Of a stretch of 64,000 nt of DNA, positions 18,629-27,316 are shown in pieces (position 1 is the first letter of the stretch; each line of letters begins with the position of its first letter). The notes beneath the pieces were generated by a model. That model did no database searches and was not told where the DNA came from. It saw only the letters and a program-made list of their open reading frames with translations. The stretch is from JABDGM01 sp046349975 (GTDB lineage: Bacteria > Planctomycetota > Planctomycetia > Pirellulales > Lacipirellulaceae), in the NCBI GenBank assembly GCA_046349975.1, contig JAXMBH010000004.1, positions 248,001 through 312,000 of the forward strand, in the 5' to 3' direction. The position numbers and the translations under genes are program-made.

Positions 18629-19524
18629 ATGGTTACTTCACGACACTTGCCTATCGCCAAGCATTTGCCGGGCTCGCGCTACTGGCCAGCAGCATCACTG
18701 CGAAGCACGCATACGCCGATCTGCCGGCCGCACTGCAGGGTGTCACCTTCGACCAGCGCCTCAATGCCCAAGTCCCCGTGGACCTTGTCTTCACCAACGA
18801 ACGCGGCCAACCCGTGCGCCTGGGCCAATTTTTCGGCAAGAAACCGGTAATCCTCGTCCTCGCCTACTATCAATGCCCGCGGCTCTGCAATCTGGTCCTC
18901 AACGGTCTCGTGCAAGGCATGCTGGAGATGAACTTCGACGCTGGCAAAGATTTCAACGTCGTGACCGTGAGCTTCGACCCTCGCGAAGATTGGCATCTAG
19001 CCGCCGCCAAGAAAGACAGCTACCTAACGCGCTACGGCCGCCCTGGCGCCGCCGACGGCTGGCATTTTCTCACGGGCGAACCCGCGGCGATCAATCAACT
19101 TACTGACTCCGTCGGCTTCCGCTACCGCTTCGACGAAGCCCAAAACCAATACATCCATGCTGCCGGAATCATGATCCTCACACCCCAGGGCAAAGTCTCA
19201 CGCTACTTGTACGATGTGAACTTCCCCGGCCGCGACCTGCGCCTGGCGCTCGTCGAAGCATCGCACAATCGCATCGGTTCGCCGGTCGACCAGGTGCTCC
19301 TGTACTGCTTCCACTACGACGCCCTGCTCGGCAAATACTCACCGAGCATCATGAATCTCGTCCGCTTCGCCGGGGTTCTCACGATGGTCTCCATTGGCGG
19401 CTTCATACTGTTCCTCCGCAAATCCGGCTCACGCACACGCTCTGCCGAAACCCAATATGCCCTGCAACCGCCACGAGATGAAGACACACACGCGCGCAAC
19501 GACTTCGCCCCGCTGCATCCATGA
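18625..19524 (+). CDS. SCO1/SenC-family copper chaperone for cytochrome oxidase
   Basis: A 299-residue exported thioredoxin-fold protein with a signal or anchor at residues 13-30 and a C-terminal helix (about 248-268) followed by a basic tail. Copper ligands are visible: Cys84 and Cys88 in YYQCPRLCN, and His178 in QYIHAAG. The family delivers or reduces copper for the CuA centre of oxidase subunit II, encoded immediately downstream with a four-base overlap. The extra C-terminal anchor is a feature of the SCO proteins found in Alternative Complex III operons. Confidence 0.93.
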   Translation: MNGYFTTLAYRQAFAGLALLASSITAKHAYADLPAALQGVTFDQRLNAQVPVDLVFTNERGQPVRLGQFFGKKPVILVLAYYQCPRLCNLVLNGLVQGMLEMNFDAGKDFNVVTVSFDPREDWHLAAAKKDSYLTRYGRPGAADGWHFLTGEPAAINQLTDSVGFRYRFDEAQNQYIHAAGIMILTPQGKVSRYLYDVNFPGRDLRLALVEASHNRIGSPVDQVLLYCFHYDALLGKYSPSIMNLVRFAGVLTMVSIGGFILFLRKSGSRTRSAETQYALQPPRDEDTHARNDFAPLHP

Positions 19525-20528
19525 TCGCTGATATTTCAATCTGGACGAGTCCCGCCTCCACGACCGCCGAACGTGTGGACCAGCTATTCTTCTTTCTGGT
19601 CACGGTTTGCGGCGCAGTCGGCATGCTCGTCGCCGTATTGATGATCTTCTTCTCAATAAGGTATCGACGACGCCCCGGCGAGACCGGCAGCCCACCGCCG
19701 AGTCCGCAACCGCGCTCACTCGAACTCGCCTGGACCGTCGCGCCGCTCGCCGTCTTCGTCGTCATCTTCGCCTGGGGCGCCGAAGTCTACCTCACCGCGT
19801 ATATTCCGCCCGACGACGCCATGCCCATCTACGGCGTCGGCAAACAATGGATGTGGAAATTCCAACATCCCCAAGGCCAGCGCGAAATCAATTCGCTGCA
19901 CGTGCCCGTCGGTCAGCCGGTGAAACTGTTGCTCGTGTCCGAAGACGTCATCCACAGCTTCTTCGTGCCCGCCTTCCGCGTGCATATGGACGTACTGCCT
20001 CAGCGGTACACGTCCGTCTGGTTTCAAGCCACGCAGCCCGGCAGGTTCCATCTGTTCTGTTCGCAATACTGCGGCACCGATCACTCAGAAATGGTCGGGC
20101 AAGTCGTCGCCATGGAGCCGAGCGAATATCAAACCTGGCTCACGCAAGGCGCCGAGGGCTCGCTCGCCCTCCGCGGCCGGCAAGTCTTCCTCAAGTACCG
20201 CTGCCTGAGTTGCCACAGCCGCGGCGGCAACGCACGCGCCCCGTCGCTCGAAAATCTCTATGGCACAATGGTCGCGCTCCGCGACGGCACAACGACCGCG
20301 GCCAACGACGATTACATCCGCAACTCGATCCTGCGACCCAGCGACCAAATCGTTGCCGGCTACAACGACATCATGCCGGCGTTCGCCGGCCAAATTGGTG
20401 AAGAAGAAATCGTGGCCGTCATCGAGTTCATCCGCTCGCTCAACCACGGCGACACGCCGCCGCGCGTCGAGAACTTCCCGCCGCCCGCCGAAACGCCCCC
20501 GATTACACCTGAGCCCGCCGATCGATGA
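19521..20528 (+). CDS. caa3-type cytochrome c oxidase subunit II with fused cytochrome c
   Basis: A 335-residue protein with two N-terminal helices (about residues 22-45 and 72-92), a cupredoxin domain and a C-terminal cytochrome c. CuA ligands are His145 (VIHSFFVPAF), Cys180, Cys184 and His188, with Met191 in CSQYCGTDHSEM. The heme site is CLSCH at 228-232, and YNDIMPAFAG probably gives the axial methionine. The fused heme domain defines the caa3 type, which accepts electrons directly from the upstream complex. Its stop overlaps the subunit I start by four bases. Confidence 0.95.
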   Translation: MIADISIWTSPASTTAERVDQLFFFLVTVCGAVGMLVAVLMIFFSIRYRRRPGETGSPPPSPQPRSLELAWTVAPLAVFVVIFAWGAEVYLTAYIPPDDAMPIYGVGKQWMWKFQHPQGQREINSLHVPVGQPVKLLLVSEDVIHSFFVPAFRVHMDVLPQRYTSVWFQATQPGRFHLFCSQYCGTDHSEMVGQVVAMEPSEYQTWLTQGAEGSLALRGRQVFLKYRCLSCHSRGGNARAPSLENLYGTMVALRDGTTTAANDDYIRNSILRPSDQIVAGYNDIMPAFAGQIGEEEIVAVIEFIRSLNHGDTPPRVENFPPPAETPPITPEPADR

Positions 20529-22177
20529 GCACCACCCTCGAAATCCCCCGGCCAGCACCCCTGCCGCAACCTCCCGAGCCGGTGCGCTCGTACCTCAATG
20601 CCTCGCGGGGCTTCGCCTCTTGGCTGCTTACGAAAGATCACAAGCGAATCGCCATCCTCTACCTCTTCCCCGTCACGGCCATGTTCTTCCTCGGGGCCTT
20701 CTTCATGGCGATCGTCCGGCTCAACCTCATGACCCCTAACGGCGCCCTCGTCTCCGCAGACACATACAACAAGAGCTTCACCGCCCACGGCATCATCATG
20801 GTGTTCTTCTTTCTCGTGCCTGTGGTGCCCACAGTGCTCGGCAACTTCTGCCTGCCGCTCATGATCGGCGCCAAAGACCTCGCCTTTCCGCGCCTGAACC
20901 TTCTGAGTTGGTATGTGTACATGTTGGCCGCGGGGTGGGTGCTCGTCGCGATCATCGCCGGCGGCGTCGATACCGGCTGGACGTTCTACACGCCCTACAG
21001 CTCGCGTTCCAGCCACTACAACGTGATTCCCACGATGATCGGTGTCGTCATTTCCGGCTTCTCCTCGATGATGACCGGCATTAACTTCATCGCCACAATC
21101 CACTGGCTCCGCGCCCCCGGCCTGCGTTGGTTTCGCCTGCCGCTGTTTGTGTGGACTCTCTACGCCACCAGCTTCATCTTCCTGCTCGCCGTGCCGGTGG
21201 TCGCCATCGCCCTGATCCTCGTGATCGTGGAACGCCTGTTCCAAGTCGGTATTTATGACCCAGCCCTCGGCGGCGACCCGTTACTATTCCAACACCTGTT
21301 TTGGTTCTACTCGCACCCGGCCGTCTACATCATGATCCTCCCCGGCATGGGCATCGTAAGCGAAGTGATCCCCTGCTTCGCCCGCAAAGAAATCTTCGGC
21401 TACCGCTTCGTTGCGTACGCCAGCTTCGGCATTGCCTGGATCGGCTTCTTCGTGTGGGCCCACCACATGTTCGTCGCCGGCATTTCCGCCCATGCCGCGC
21501 TCATCTTCTCTGCCCTTAGCTTCCTCGTCGCCATCCCGTCTGCCATCAAGGTCTTCAACTGGACCGCCACGCTCTACAAAGGTTCGATTACGTTCGAAGC
21601 GCCCATGCTCTTCTGCCTCGGCTTCGTCGTGCTCTTCACCTTCGGGGGCATGGCAGGCCTGTTCCTGGCGTGCCTCGGTGTCGATATGCACGTGCACGAC
21701 ACCTATTTCATCATCGCCCACTTCCATTTCATTATGGTCGGCGGAATGGTCACCGCGTACATGGGCGGCCTCCACTTCTGGTGGCCAAAAATTACTGGTC
21801 GCATGTACTCCGAATGGTGGGCCCGCAACACCGCCATCATTATCTGCGTCGGCTTCTTTCTGACGTTCCTTCCCCAATTTGTGCTCGGCTACAACGGCAT
21901 GCCGCGGCGTTATCATACCTACGCGCCCGAGTTCCAAGCGTGGAACGTGCTATCGACCGCCGGCTCGTCGATCCTCGGCTTCGGCTACATCCTGCCGCTG
22001 TTTTACTTCCCCTACGCACTGCGCCATGGCAAACCCGCTGGGCCGAATCCTTGGGGGGCGACTGGCCTGGAATGGCAAACACCGTCGCCGCCGCCCCGCG
22101 ATAACTTCGACGAAACGCCGATTGTCTATCGCGGACCTTACGAGTATTCCACGGGAAAGGCCCAAAATGAGCCGTGA
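20525..22177 (+). CDS. Cytochrome c oxidase subunit I
   Basis: A 550-residue catalytic subunit with 12 predicted helices. Ligand motifs are intact: TAHGIIMVFF (low-spin heme a), FWFYSHPAVYIMILPGMG (CuB His and cross-linked Tyr), WAHHMF (two CuB His) and HDTYFIIAHFHFIM (heme a3 and heme a). The YSHP form, instead of the glutamate-containing motif, places it in the A2 subfamily of heme-copper oxidases in which Tyr-Ser replace the D-channel glutamate. It reduces oxygen to water with proton pumping. It overlaps subunit III by 11 bases. Confidence 0.96.
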   Translation: MSTTLEIPRPAPLPQPPEPVRSYLNASRGFASWLLTKDHKRIAILYLFPVTAMFFLGAFFMAIVRLNLMTPNGALVSADTYNKSFTAHGIIMVFFFLVPVVPTVLGNFCLPLMIGAKDLAFPRLNLLSWYVYMLAAGWVLVAIIAGGVDTGWTFYTPYSSRSSHYNVIPTMIGVVISGFSSMMTGINFIATIHWLRAPGLRWFRLPLFVWTLYATSFIFLLAVPVVAIALILVIVERLFQVGIYDPALGGDPLLFQHLFWFYSHPAVYIMILPGMGIVSEVIPCFARKEIFGYRFVAYASFGIAWIGFFVWAHHMFVAGISAHAALIFSALSFLVAIPSAIKVFNWTATLYKGSITFEAPMLFCLGFVVLFTFGGMAGLFLACLGVDMHVHDTYFIIAHFHFIMVGGMVTAYMGGLHFWWPKITGRMYSEWWARNTAIIICVGFFLTFLPQFVLGYNGMPRRYHTYAPEFQAWNVLSTAGSSILGFGYILPLFYFPYALRHGKPAGPNPWGATGLEWQTPSPPPRDNFDETPIVYRGPYEYSTGKAQNEP

Positions 22178-22901
22178 AGACAGCTTCCTGACCGCCGACC
22201 TCCGCGATGTATTCAAACATACGATCATCGTGCGGCAACCGCTGCAAGAACAATTCCGCGACTTCGCGCACCAAACCGATACTGCCCGCCTCGGCATGTG
22301 GCTCTTCCTCGCTACCGAAGTCATGTTCTTCGGCGCGCTATTCGTCGCGTTCGGCGTCTATCGCTACCTGTACCCGGCCGCTTTCGAACTGGCAAGCTCT
22401 CGGCTCAATTGGCAGATCGGCACAATCAACACGCTCGTACTGCTGGCTAGTAGCTTCACTATGGTCCTCGCAGTCCACTATGCCCGTCTTGGCAATGCTC
22501 GCAAAATCGCTAATTGCCTGCTGCTCACCGGAGCACTGGGTACACTCTTCTTGGTGCTCAAAGGCTATGAGTACTACATCGATTACCGCGAGAATCTCAT
22601 CCCCGGCTGGCGATTCGATCCTCTTGAATGGACAGCTGCCGCGAATGACAACGCAGATCTACGGCCCGGCAACGTCGAACTATTCCTGATCCTGTACTGG
22701 GTGATGACGCTCATCCACGCAGTTCATCTCACAATTGGCATCGCCCTCATGCTGCTACTCGCCGGCATGGCGCTCCGCGGGCGATTCTCAACCGAGTACT
22801 ACACACCGGTCGACGTCGCCGGTCTGTACTGGCATTTCGTCGACGTCGTTTGGATTTTCTTGCTCCCGCTACTCTATCTCCAAGCAACGCACCAAATTTA
22901 G
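22167..22901 (+). CDS. Cytochrome c oxidase subunit III
   Basis: A 244-residue membrane protein with about six to seven helices; the ATG at 22167 is inside the last codons of subunit I. Diagnostic features are GMWLFLATEVMFFGALFVAF (residues about 44-63) and the final WHFVDVVWIFLLPLLYL helix. An unusual exported or loop segment between helices (RENLIPGWRFDPLEWTAAAN) carries many polar residues. It is the last gene of the respiratory run; 58 nt later the GH15 gene starts. Confidence 0.94.
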   Translation: MSREDSFLTADLRDVFKHTIIVRQPLQEQFRDFAHQTDTARLGMWLFLATEVMFFGALFVAFGVYRYLYPAAFELASSRLNWQIGTINTLVLLASSFTMVLAVHYARLGNARKIANCLLLTGALGTLFLVLKGYEYYIDYRENLIPGWRFDPLEWTAAANDNADLRPGNVELFLILYWVMTLIHAVHLTIGIALMLLLAGMALRGRFSTEYYTPVDVAGLYWHFVDVVWIFLLPLLYLQATHQI

Positions 22902-22959
22902 ATTGCGATCGTCCAGCATTCGTGCACGAGGCTCGGCTCCCGATTCACATTCACCAATC

Positions 22960-24774
22960 ATGGCTCTCCGCATCGAAGATTACGCTCTCATCGGCGACTG
23001 CCAAACCGCCGCCCTTGTCGGTAAGGACGGCTCGATCGACTGGCTCTGCTTCCCCTGGTTCGATTCCGAGGCCTGCTTCGCCGCCTTGCTCGGCAGCCCC
23101 AAGAACGGCCGCTGGCTGTTGGCCCCGGCCGAAGAACCCGTCTCGGTACAACGCCGGTATCGCGACGACACGCTCATCCTCGAGACCGACTTCGAAACGC
23201 CAAGTGGAGCGGTCACAATCGTTGACTGCATGCCGCCTCGCGGCCGCGAGCCCGATCTCATTCGCATGGTCATCGGCCGCCGCGGCAACGTCCGCATGCA
23301 GATGGAACTCATTATTCGCTTCGACTACGGCTCCATCGTTCCCTGGGTGCGCTCCGTCGATGGCGGCATCCACGCCATCGCCGGCCCCGACGCGCTCGTC
23401 CTCGAAACGCCCATCGAACTGCGCGGCGAACACCTCACCACGGTCGCCAGTTTTGAAGTTGCCGCCGGCGACCACATTCCGTTCGTTCTCACCTGGTACG
23501 CGTCTCACGAATCGCCGCCGCCGCGCATCAATCCGCAGGAGGCAATCGCGTTCGCCGAATCCTGGTGGCACGAATGGTCTACCCAGTGCAATTATGAAGG
23601 ACCGTGGCGCGATGCCGTGATGCGCTCGCTGATCACGCTCAAAGCACTCACGTTCGCCCCTGCCGGCGGTATCGTCGCCGCCCCCACCACCTCGCTCCCC
23701 GAAAAACTCGGCGGCATCCGCAATTGGGACTACCGTTACTGTTGGGTCCGCGACGCCACCTTCACGCTCTACTCGCTCCTCAACAACGGCTACACACAAG
23801 AAGCACTTGCCTTTCGCGACTGGCTGCTGCGCGCCGTCGCCGGCCATCCCGCTGAAATGCAAATCATGTATAGCATCTTCGGCCGCCGCCGACTCACTGA
23901 GCTGGAACTCGATTGGCTCGACGGCTATGAAAACTCCAAACCTGTGCGAATTGGCAATGGTGCCTGGAATCAGCTGCAGCTCGACGTATACGGCGAACTG
24001 ATCGATGTGTTCCACCTCTCACGCCGCAAAGGCCTGCCCGATGACGAAACCGCCTGGCAAGTCGAAACCGCCGTGCTCGCCTTCCTCGAAGATGCGTGGC
24101 GCAAGCCCGATGAAGGCATCTGGGAAATCCGCGGCCCGCGTCAACATTTCATCCACTCGAAAGTCATGGCCTGGGTTGCCTTCGATCGCGCCGTGAAGTC
24201 AGTCGAAACCTGGGGCTACGACGGCCCCGTGGAACGCTGGAAACGCTGCCGCGATGACATTCACGCCGAAGTCTGCACACGCGGCTTCAACCAACAGCTT
24301 GGTTCATTCGTGCAAACCTACGGCTCGCAATTGCTCGATGCCAGCCTGCTTATGCTGCCGCTCGTCGGCTTCCTGCCGAACGACGACCCCCGCATCCAGG
24401 GAACCATCGCCGCAATCGAAAAAGGCTTGATGAAGAATGGCTTCATCCAACGCCGCGAAATCTTCAACAACACTGTCGGCGTCCCACTCGACGAAGCCAC
24501 ATTTCTGCCCTGCTCCTTCTGGTTCGTCGACAATCTCGCCTTGCAAGGGCGCGTAGATGAAGCCGCCGACATGTTCGAACGGCTGCTTTCAATTCGTAAT
24601 GACGTCGGCCTCCTCGCCGAAGAATTTGACGTGGGCCTGGGCCGCATGATTGGCAATTTTCCACAGGCCTTTTCGCACGTCGGCCTTGTGAACTCCGCCA
24701 ACAACCTGGCGCCCAAGCGTGAAGCGCCTGCCGAACATCGCGCCACAGAAAACGGCAACAGCACTGAAAGTTAA
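22960..24774 (+). CDS. GH15-family glucoamylase/trehalase-like glycoside hydrolase
   Basis: A 604-residue cytosolic protein from the ATG at 22960. An N-terminal beta-sandwich domain opens with IEDYALIGDCQTAALVGKDG and SIDWLCFPWFDSEACFAALL, the usual start of bacterial GH15 proteins, followed by an (alpha/alpha)6 barrel. The barrel shows GGIRNWDYRYCWVRDATFTL, a KPDEGIWEIRGPRQHFIHSK block with the probable general acid, and LLAEEFDV then GNFPQAFSHVGL with the general base. It inverts alpha-glucosidic bonds; bacterial members include glucoamylases and trehalases and these cannot be told apart here. Its end overlaps the convergent response regulator by four bases, and a GH13 enzyme lies nearby. 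Confidence 0.9.
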   Translation: MALRIEDYALIGDCQTAALVGKDGSIDWLCFPWFDSEACFAALLGSPKNGRWLLAPAEEPVSVQRRYRDDTLILETDFETPSGAVTIVDCMPPRGREPDLIRMVIGRRGNVRMQMELIIRFDYGSIVPWVRSVDGGIHAIAGPDALVLETPIELRGEHLTTVASFEVAAGDHIPFVLTWYASHESPPPRINPQEAIAFAESWWHEWSTQCNYEGPWRDAVMRSLITLKALTFAPAGGIVAAPTTSLPEKLGGIRNWDYRYCWVRDATFTLYSLLNNGYTQEALAFRDWLLRAVAGHPAEMQIMYSIFGRRRLTELELDWLDGYENSKPVRIGNGAWNQLQLDVYGELIDVFHLSRRKGLPDDETAWQVETAVLAFLEDAWRKPDEGIWEIRGPRQHFIHSKVMAWVAFDRAVKSVETWGYDGPVERWKRCRDDIHAEVCTRGFNQQLGSFVQTYGSQLLDASLLMLPLVGFLPNDDPRIQGTIAAIEKGLMKNGFIQRREIFNNTVGVPLDEATFLPCSFWFVDNLALQGRVDEAADMFERLLSIRNDVGLLAEEFDVGLGRMIGNFPQAFSHVGLVNSANNLAPKREAPAEHRATENGNSTES

Positions 24775-25172
24775 CTCGGCGTTTGCGACGCTATCTTGCC
24801 GTCTGTCGCCTTCTTAATCGCCCGTTGCACTTCGTCTATGCCAGCGGGTTTACAGATCCGAGCGATCACGGGTTCATTTTCCACCACCACCTGCCGCGCG
24901 TCGGGATGCCCCGACACAAGTACTACCGGAATCCCCTTTTCCGATATCGCTTCGGCCGCCGCCAAACCGTCGACCACCGGCATATCCAAATCGACGAACG
25001 CCATGTCAACTTCTAGCTGTGCGCATTGATCGATCAATTCTTCGCCGTTGCCAACAGCACACACAACTTCATGCCCCAGCAATTCAAGCAGCCGCACGAA
25101 CGTGTTGCGCACATCCGGTTCATCTTCAGCAACCGCAATCCGCACGCGCCCTCTTCCGTTCTCTTCTGCCAT
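24771..25172 (-). CDS. Single-domain response regulator (receiver only)
   Basis: A 133-residue protein with one receiver domain and no output domain. The acidic pocket is EDE at residues 16-18, the phosphoacceptor Asp61 sits in FVDLDMPVVDG, and the conserved lysine is Lys108 in ICKPAG. The sequence following the phosphorylation site (GLAAAEAISEKGIPVVLVSG) is that of ANTAR- or CheY-like receivers. Such proteins relay phosphate or act by protein contact. No kinase is adjacent; the nearest histidine kinase is at 35417-37045. It is transcribed away from the GH13 gene behind it, and it is convergent with GH15. Confidence 0.88.
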   Translation of the reverse strand: MAEENGRGRVRIAVAEDEPDVRNTFVRLLELLGHEVVCAVGNGEELIDQCAQLEVDMAFVDLDMPVVDGLAAAEAISEKGIPVVLVSGHPDARQVVVENEPVIARICKPAGIDEVQRAIKKATDGKIASQTPS

Positions 25173-25320
25173 ACTTCTCCTCGCTACACCACCAACCGAC
25201 GCTTCTACATCCCCACGAGTAAGCTGGCTATTCCGCCATCATTGTACGCGTTCGACCACGCTTCGTCGAAAGAATAGCATACGGCCAATTTGTCGGAGAG
25301 ATCCGCGTGATGAGATTCTG

Positions 25321-26925
25321 TTAGCCGTCTTCCAACCGCACTATTATGCCTTCCTGGCCGCGCAGTTCAATCCGGCCATCGATATTTTCATTCTCACGAT
25401 CGAGTCGCGTCGACAATTCGACCTTGCCGCGTATCGAAAAAGTCGATGAGGAAAAGCTTGCCGTGCTAGCGCCAAAGTTTAGCGCGATTAAGAAACGCCC
25501 GCCTTGCTCCGAATGCCGGCGATAAACGAATAGGTCGCCCGATGCTGGCACGTCGGTGTAACCACCAATCGAAAGTGCCAATTCGCTGCGCCGCAGCGCG
25601 ATCAACCGATGATACAGCGTTAAGATCGAATCCGCATGGTCACGTTCCGCCTCTACATTATGCTGCCCGATGTCATCCGCAATCGGCAGCCACGGCGAAC
25701 CTGTGGTAAAGCCCGCATGCTCAACCGCCGACCACTGCATCGGCGTCCGCGCGGGATCACGGCCGTGCCCTAACCCCGGCACATTTTTCTCAAACGGATC
25801 TTGCACCCGATCCGGCGGAATCGGCACATTGTGCATGCCGATCTCATCGCCGTAATACAATGTCGGCGTCCCACGCAGTGTGAGCAGCAGCATCGCCGCC
25901 AGCCGCGCCGCTTCCGCTCCAATTCTACTCGCCAGACGCGGATTATCGTGGTTTCCCAACACCCAATTCGGCCAGCCATGCGATGGCAGCGCCGCTTCAT
26001 AGCGATTTACGGCATCGGCAATCGCCCTCGCATGCCACGGCAACTCGATCAATTGAAAATTGAACGGCAAATGCACGCCGTTGCCATGCATGCCGTAATA
26101 CGTCACCAGTCGCTCTACCGGCAGATAGATCTCACCCACCATCATTCGGTCGGGGTACTCCTCCAACACCGACCGCATCCGCGCGATGATGTCGTGCACC
26201 TCTGGCCGATCCGTATTGTACGTCGCGAGCAACTGCCGATGCGGCGCCCAGTGCGGTTGATAATTCGGATCGGGCAAGTTATCGCGAAATTGATCGTCTT
26301 TGACGATGTGCCAAATCACGTCGATCCGGAACCCATCGACCCCGCGGTCCATCCAGAACCGCAGCACGTTCAGCATCGCTTCCTGCACTTCGGGATTCCG
26401 CCAGTTGAGATCCGGCTGCTCCTTCAAGAAGGCATGGTAGTAGTACTGACCGGTCTGCTCATCGAGTTGCCACGCGCTGCCGCCAAAGTTGCTCAACCAA
26501 TTGTTCGGCGGCCCGCCGAGCGGCCCGGGGCTCCGCCAGATATACCAGTCCCGTTTCGGGTTATCACGCGACGACCGCGATTCCCGAAACCACGCATGTT
26601 GGTCCGACGTGTGATTCGGCACAAAGTCGAGCACCAACTTCAATCCGCGCCGGTGCACCTCGTCGATCAAACGATCGAAGTCCGCCAACGTCCCGAACAC
26701 CGGGTCAATGCCCGTGTAATCAGAAATATCGTAGCCAAAATCGGCCATCGGCGACGGATATATCGGCGACAGCCAAATCGCGTCCACACCGAGCCACTCC
26801 ACATAGTCGAGCCGCGAGAGAATCCCCGGCAAGTCGCCCACACCATCGCCATTTGAATCCTGAAACGAGCGCGGATAGATCTGATAAATCACGCCGCGTT
26901 GCCACCAGCGATGGGGTGCGCTCAT
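25321..26925 (-). CDS. GH13 alpha-glucosidase / oligo-glucosidase
   Basis: A 534-residue cytosolic (beta/alpha)8 enzyme acting by the retaining mechanism on alpha-glucosidic bonds. Conserved regions are complete: DFVPNHTSDQH (region I, about 100-110), GFRIDVIWH with nucleophile Asp202, MVGEIYLP with acid/base Glu265, and LGNHDNPR with Asp327. The opening WWQRGVIYQIYPRSFQDSNG and the PIYPSPMADFGYDISDY block are those of the alpha-glucosidase/oligo-1,6-glucosidase branch (GH13_17/23/30-like). The intact VPIP-type segment after DEIGM suggests alpha-1,4 specificity but this is only inference. A short gene lies 27 nt upstream on the same strand. Confidence 0.93.
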   Translation of the reverse strand: MSAPHRWWQRGVIYQIYPRSFQDSNGDGVGDLPGILSRLDYVEWLGVDAIWLSPIYPSPMADFGYDISDYTGIDPVFGTLADFDRLIDEVHRRGLKLVLDFVPNHTSDQHAWFRESRSSRDNPKRDWYIWRSPGPLGGPPNNWLSNFGGSAWQLDEQTGQYYYHAFLKEQPDLNWRNPEVQEAMLNVLRFWMDRGVDGFRIDVIWHIVKDDQFRDNLPDPNYQPHWAPHRQLLATYNTDRPEVHDIIARMRSVLEEYPDRMMVGEIYLPVERLVTYYGMHGNGVHLPFNFQLIELPWHARAIADAVNRYEAALPSHGWPNWVLGNHDNPRLASRIGAEAARLAAMLLLTLRGTPTLYYGDEIGMHNVPIPPDRVQDPFEKNVPGLGHGRDPARTPMQWSAVEHAGFTTGSPWLPIADDIGQHNVEAERDHADSILTLYHRLIALRRSELALSIGGYTDVPASGDLFVYRRHSEQGGRFLIALNFGASTASFSSSTFSIRGKVELSTRLDRENENIDGRIELRGQEGIIVRLEDG

Positions 26926-26952
26926 CGTTCTCTCCTCCGTGCGAATCCTGAA

Positions 26953-27195
26953 TCACAACATGCTGGGAGTTGGGTTATGTTCGACCCTCGCCGGATCATC
27001 GCCGTTGAGCTGCTCCTCGGCCGCTTCCCAACTCGAGTAACCCGCCAGCGCACTGCCCTGCTCGTACTTGCCCGCGCGCGGACCAGTGCTTTCAAGCGTG
27101 GCCCACCGCACATAGGCCAGCAACTGCGCCTCGGATGAGAACGTAGCCACGAGGCGGCGGGTCACAGTCGGCTTGGAGGCGTAAAGATAATGCAT
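26953..27195 (-). CDS. Small uncharacterised protein of about 80 residues
   Basis: Starting at the ATG at 27195, the product opens with MHYLYASKPTVTRRLVATFS and contains AYVRWATLEST, then SALAGYSSWEAAEEQL and a terminal NPTPSML. Further in-frame starts exist at 27234 and 27273. It has no signal peptide, membrane helix or recognised domain; the conserved-looking aromatic and basic N terminus, and the codon pattern matching neighbours, suggest a real gene. It is 27 nt upstream of the GH13 gene and is likely cotranscribed with it. Confidence 0.5.
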   Translation of the reverse strand: MHYLYASKPTVTRRLVATFSSEAQLLAYVRWATLESTGPRAGKYEQGSALAGYSSWEAAEEQLNGDDPARVEHNPTPSML

Positions 27196-27316
27196 GATTC
27201 GTTTGCCACTCCCGTGGAGCGAATCATGTGCCATTTCGTCGGATGCCAGCAGCGCGGCCGCCTGCCGCCGCAAGTTGCAAAAACACCACGATCTAGCCGC
27301 AAAAAATCGCTGATTG

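Noticed and set aside
20360..21244. Minus-strand frame of 294 codons opposite oxidase subunits II and I
   Set aside because: His/Glu-rich mirror of membrane-protein codons; no signal or domain.
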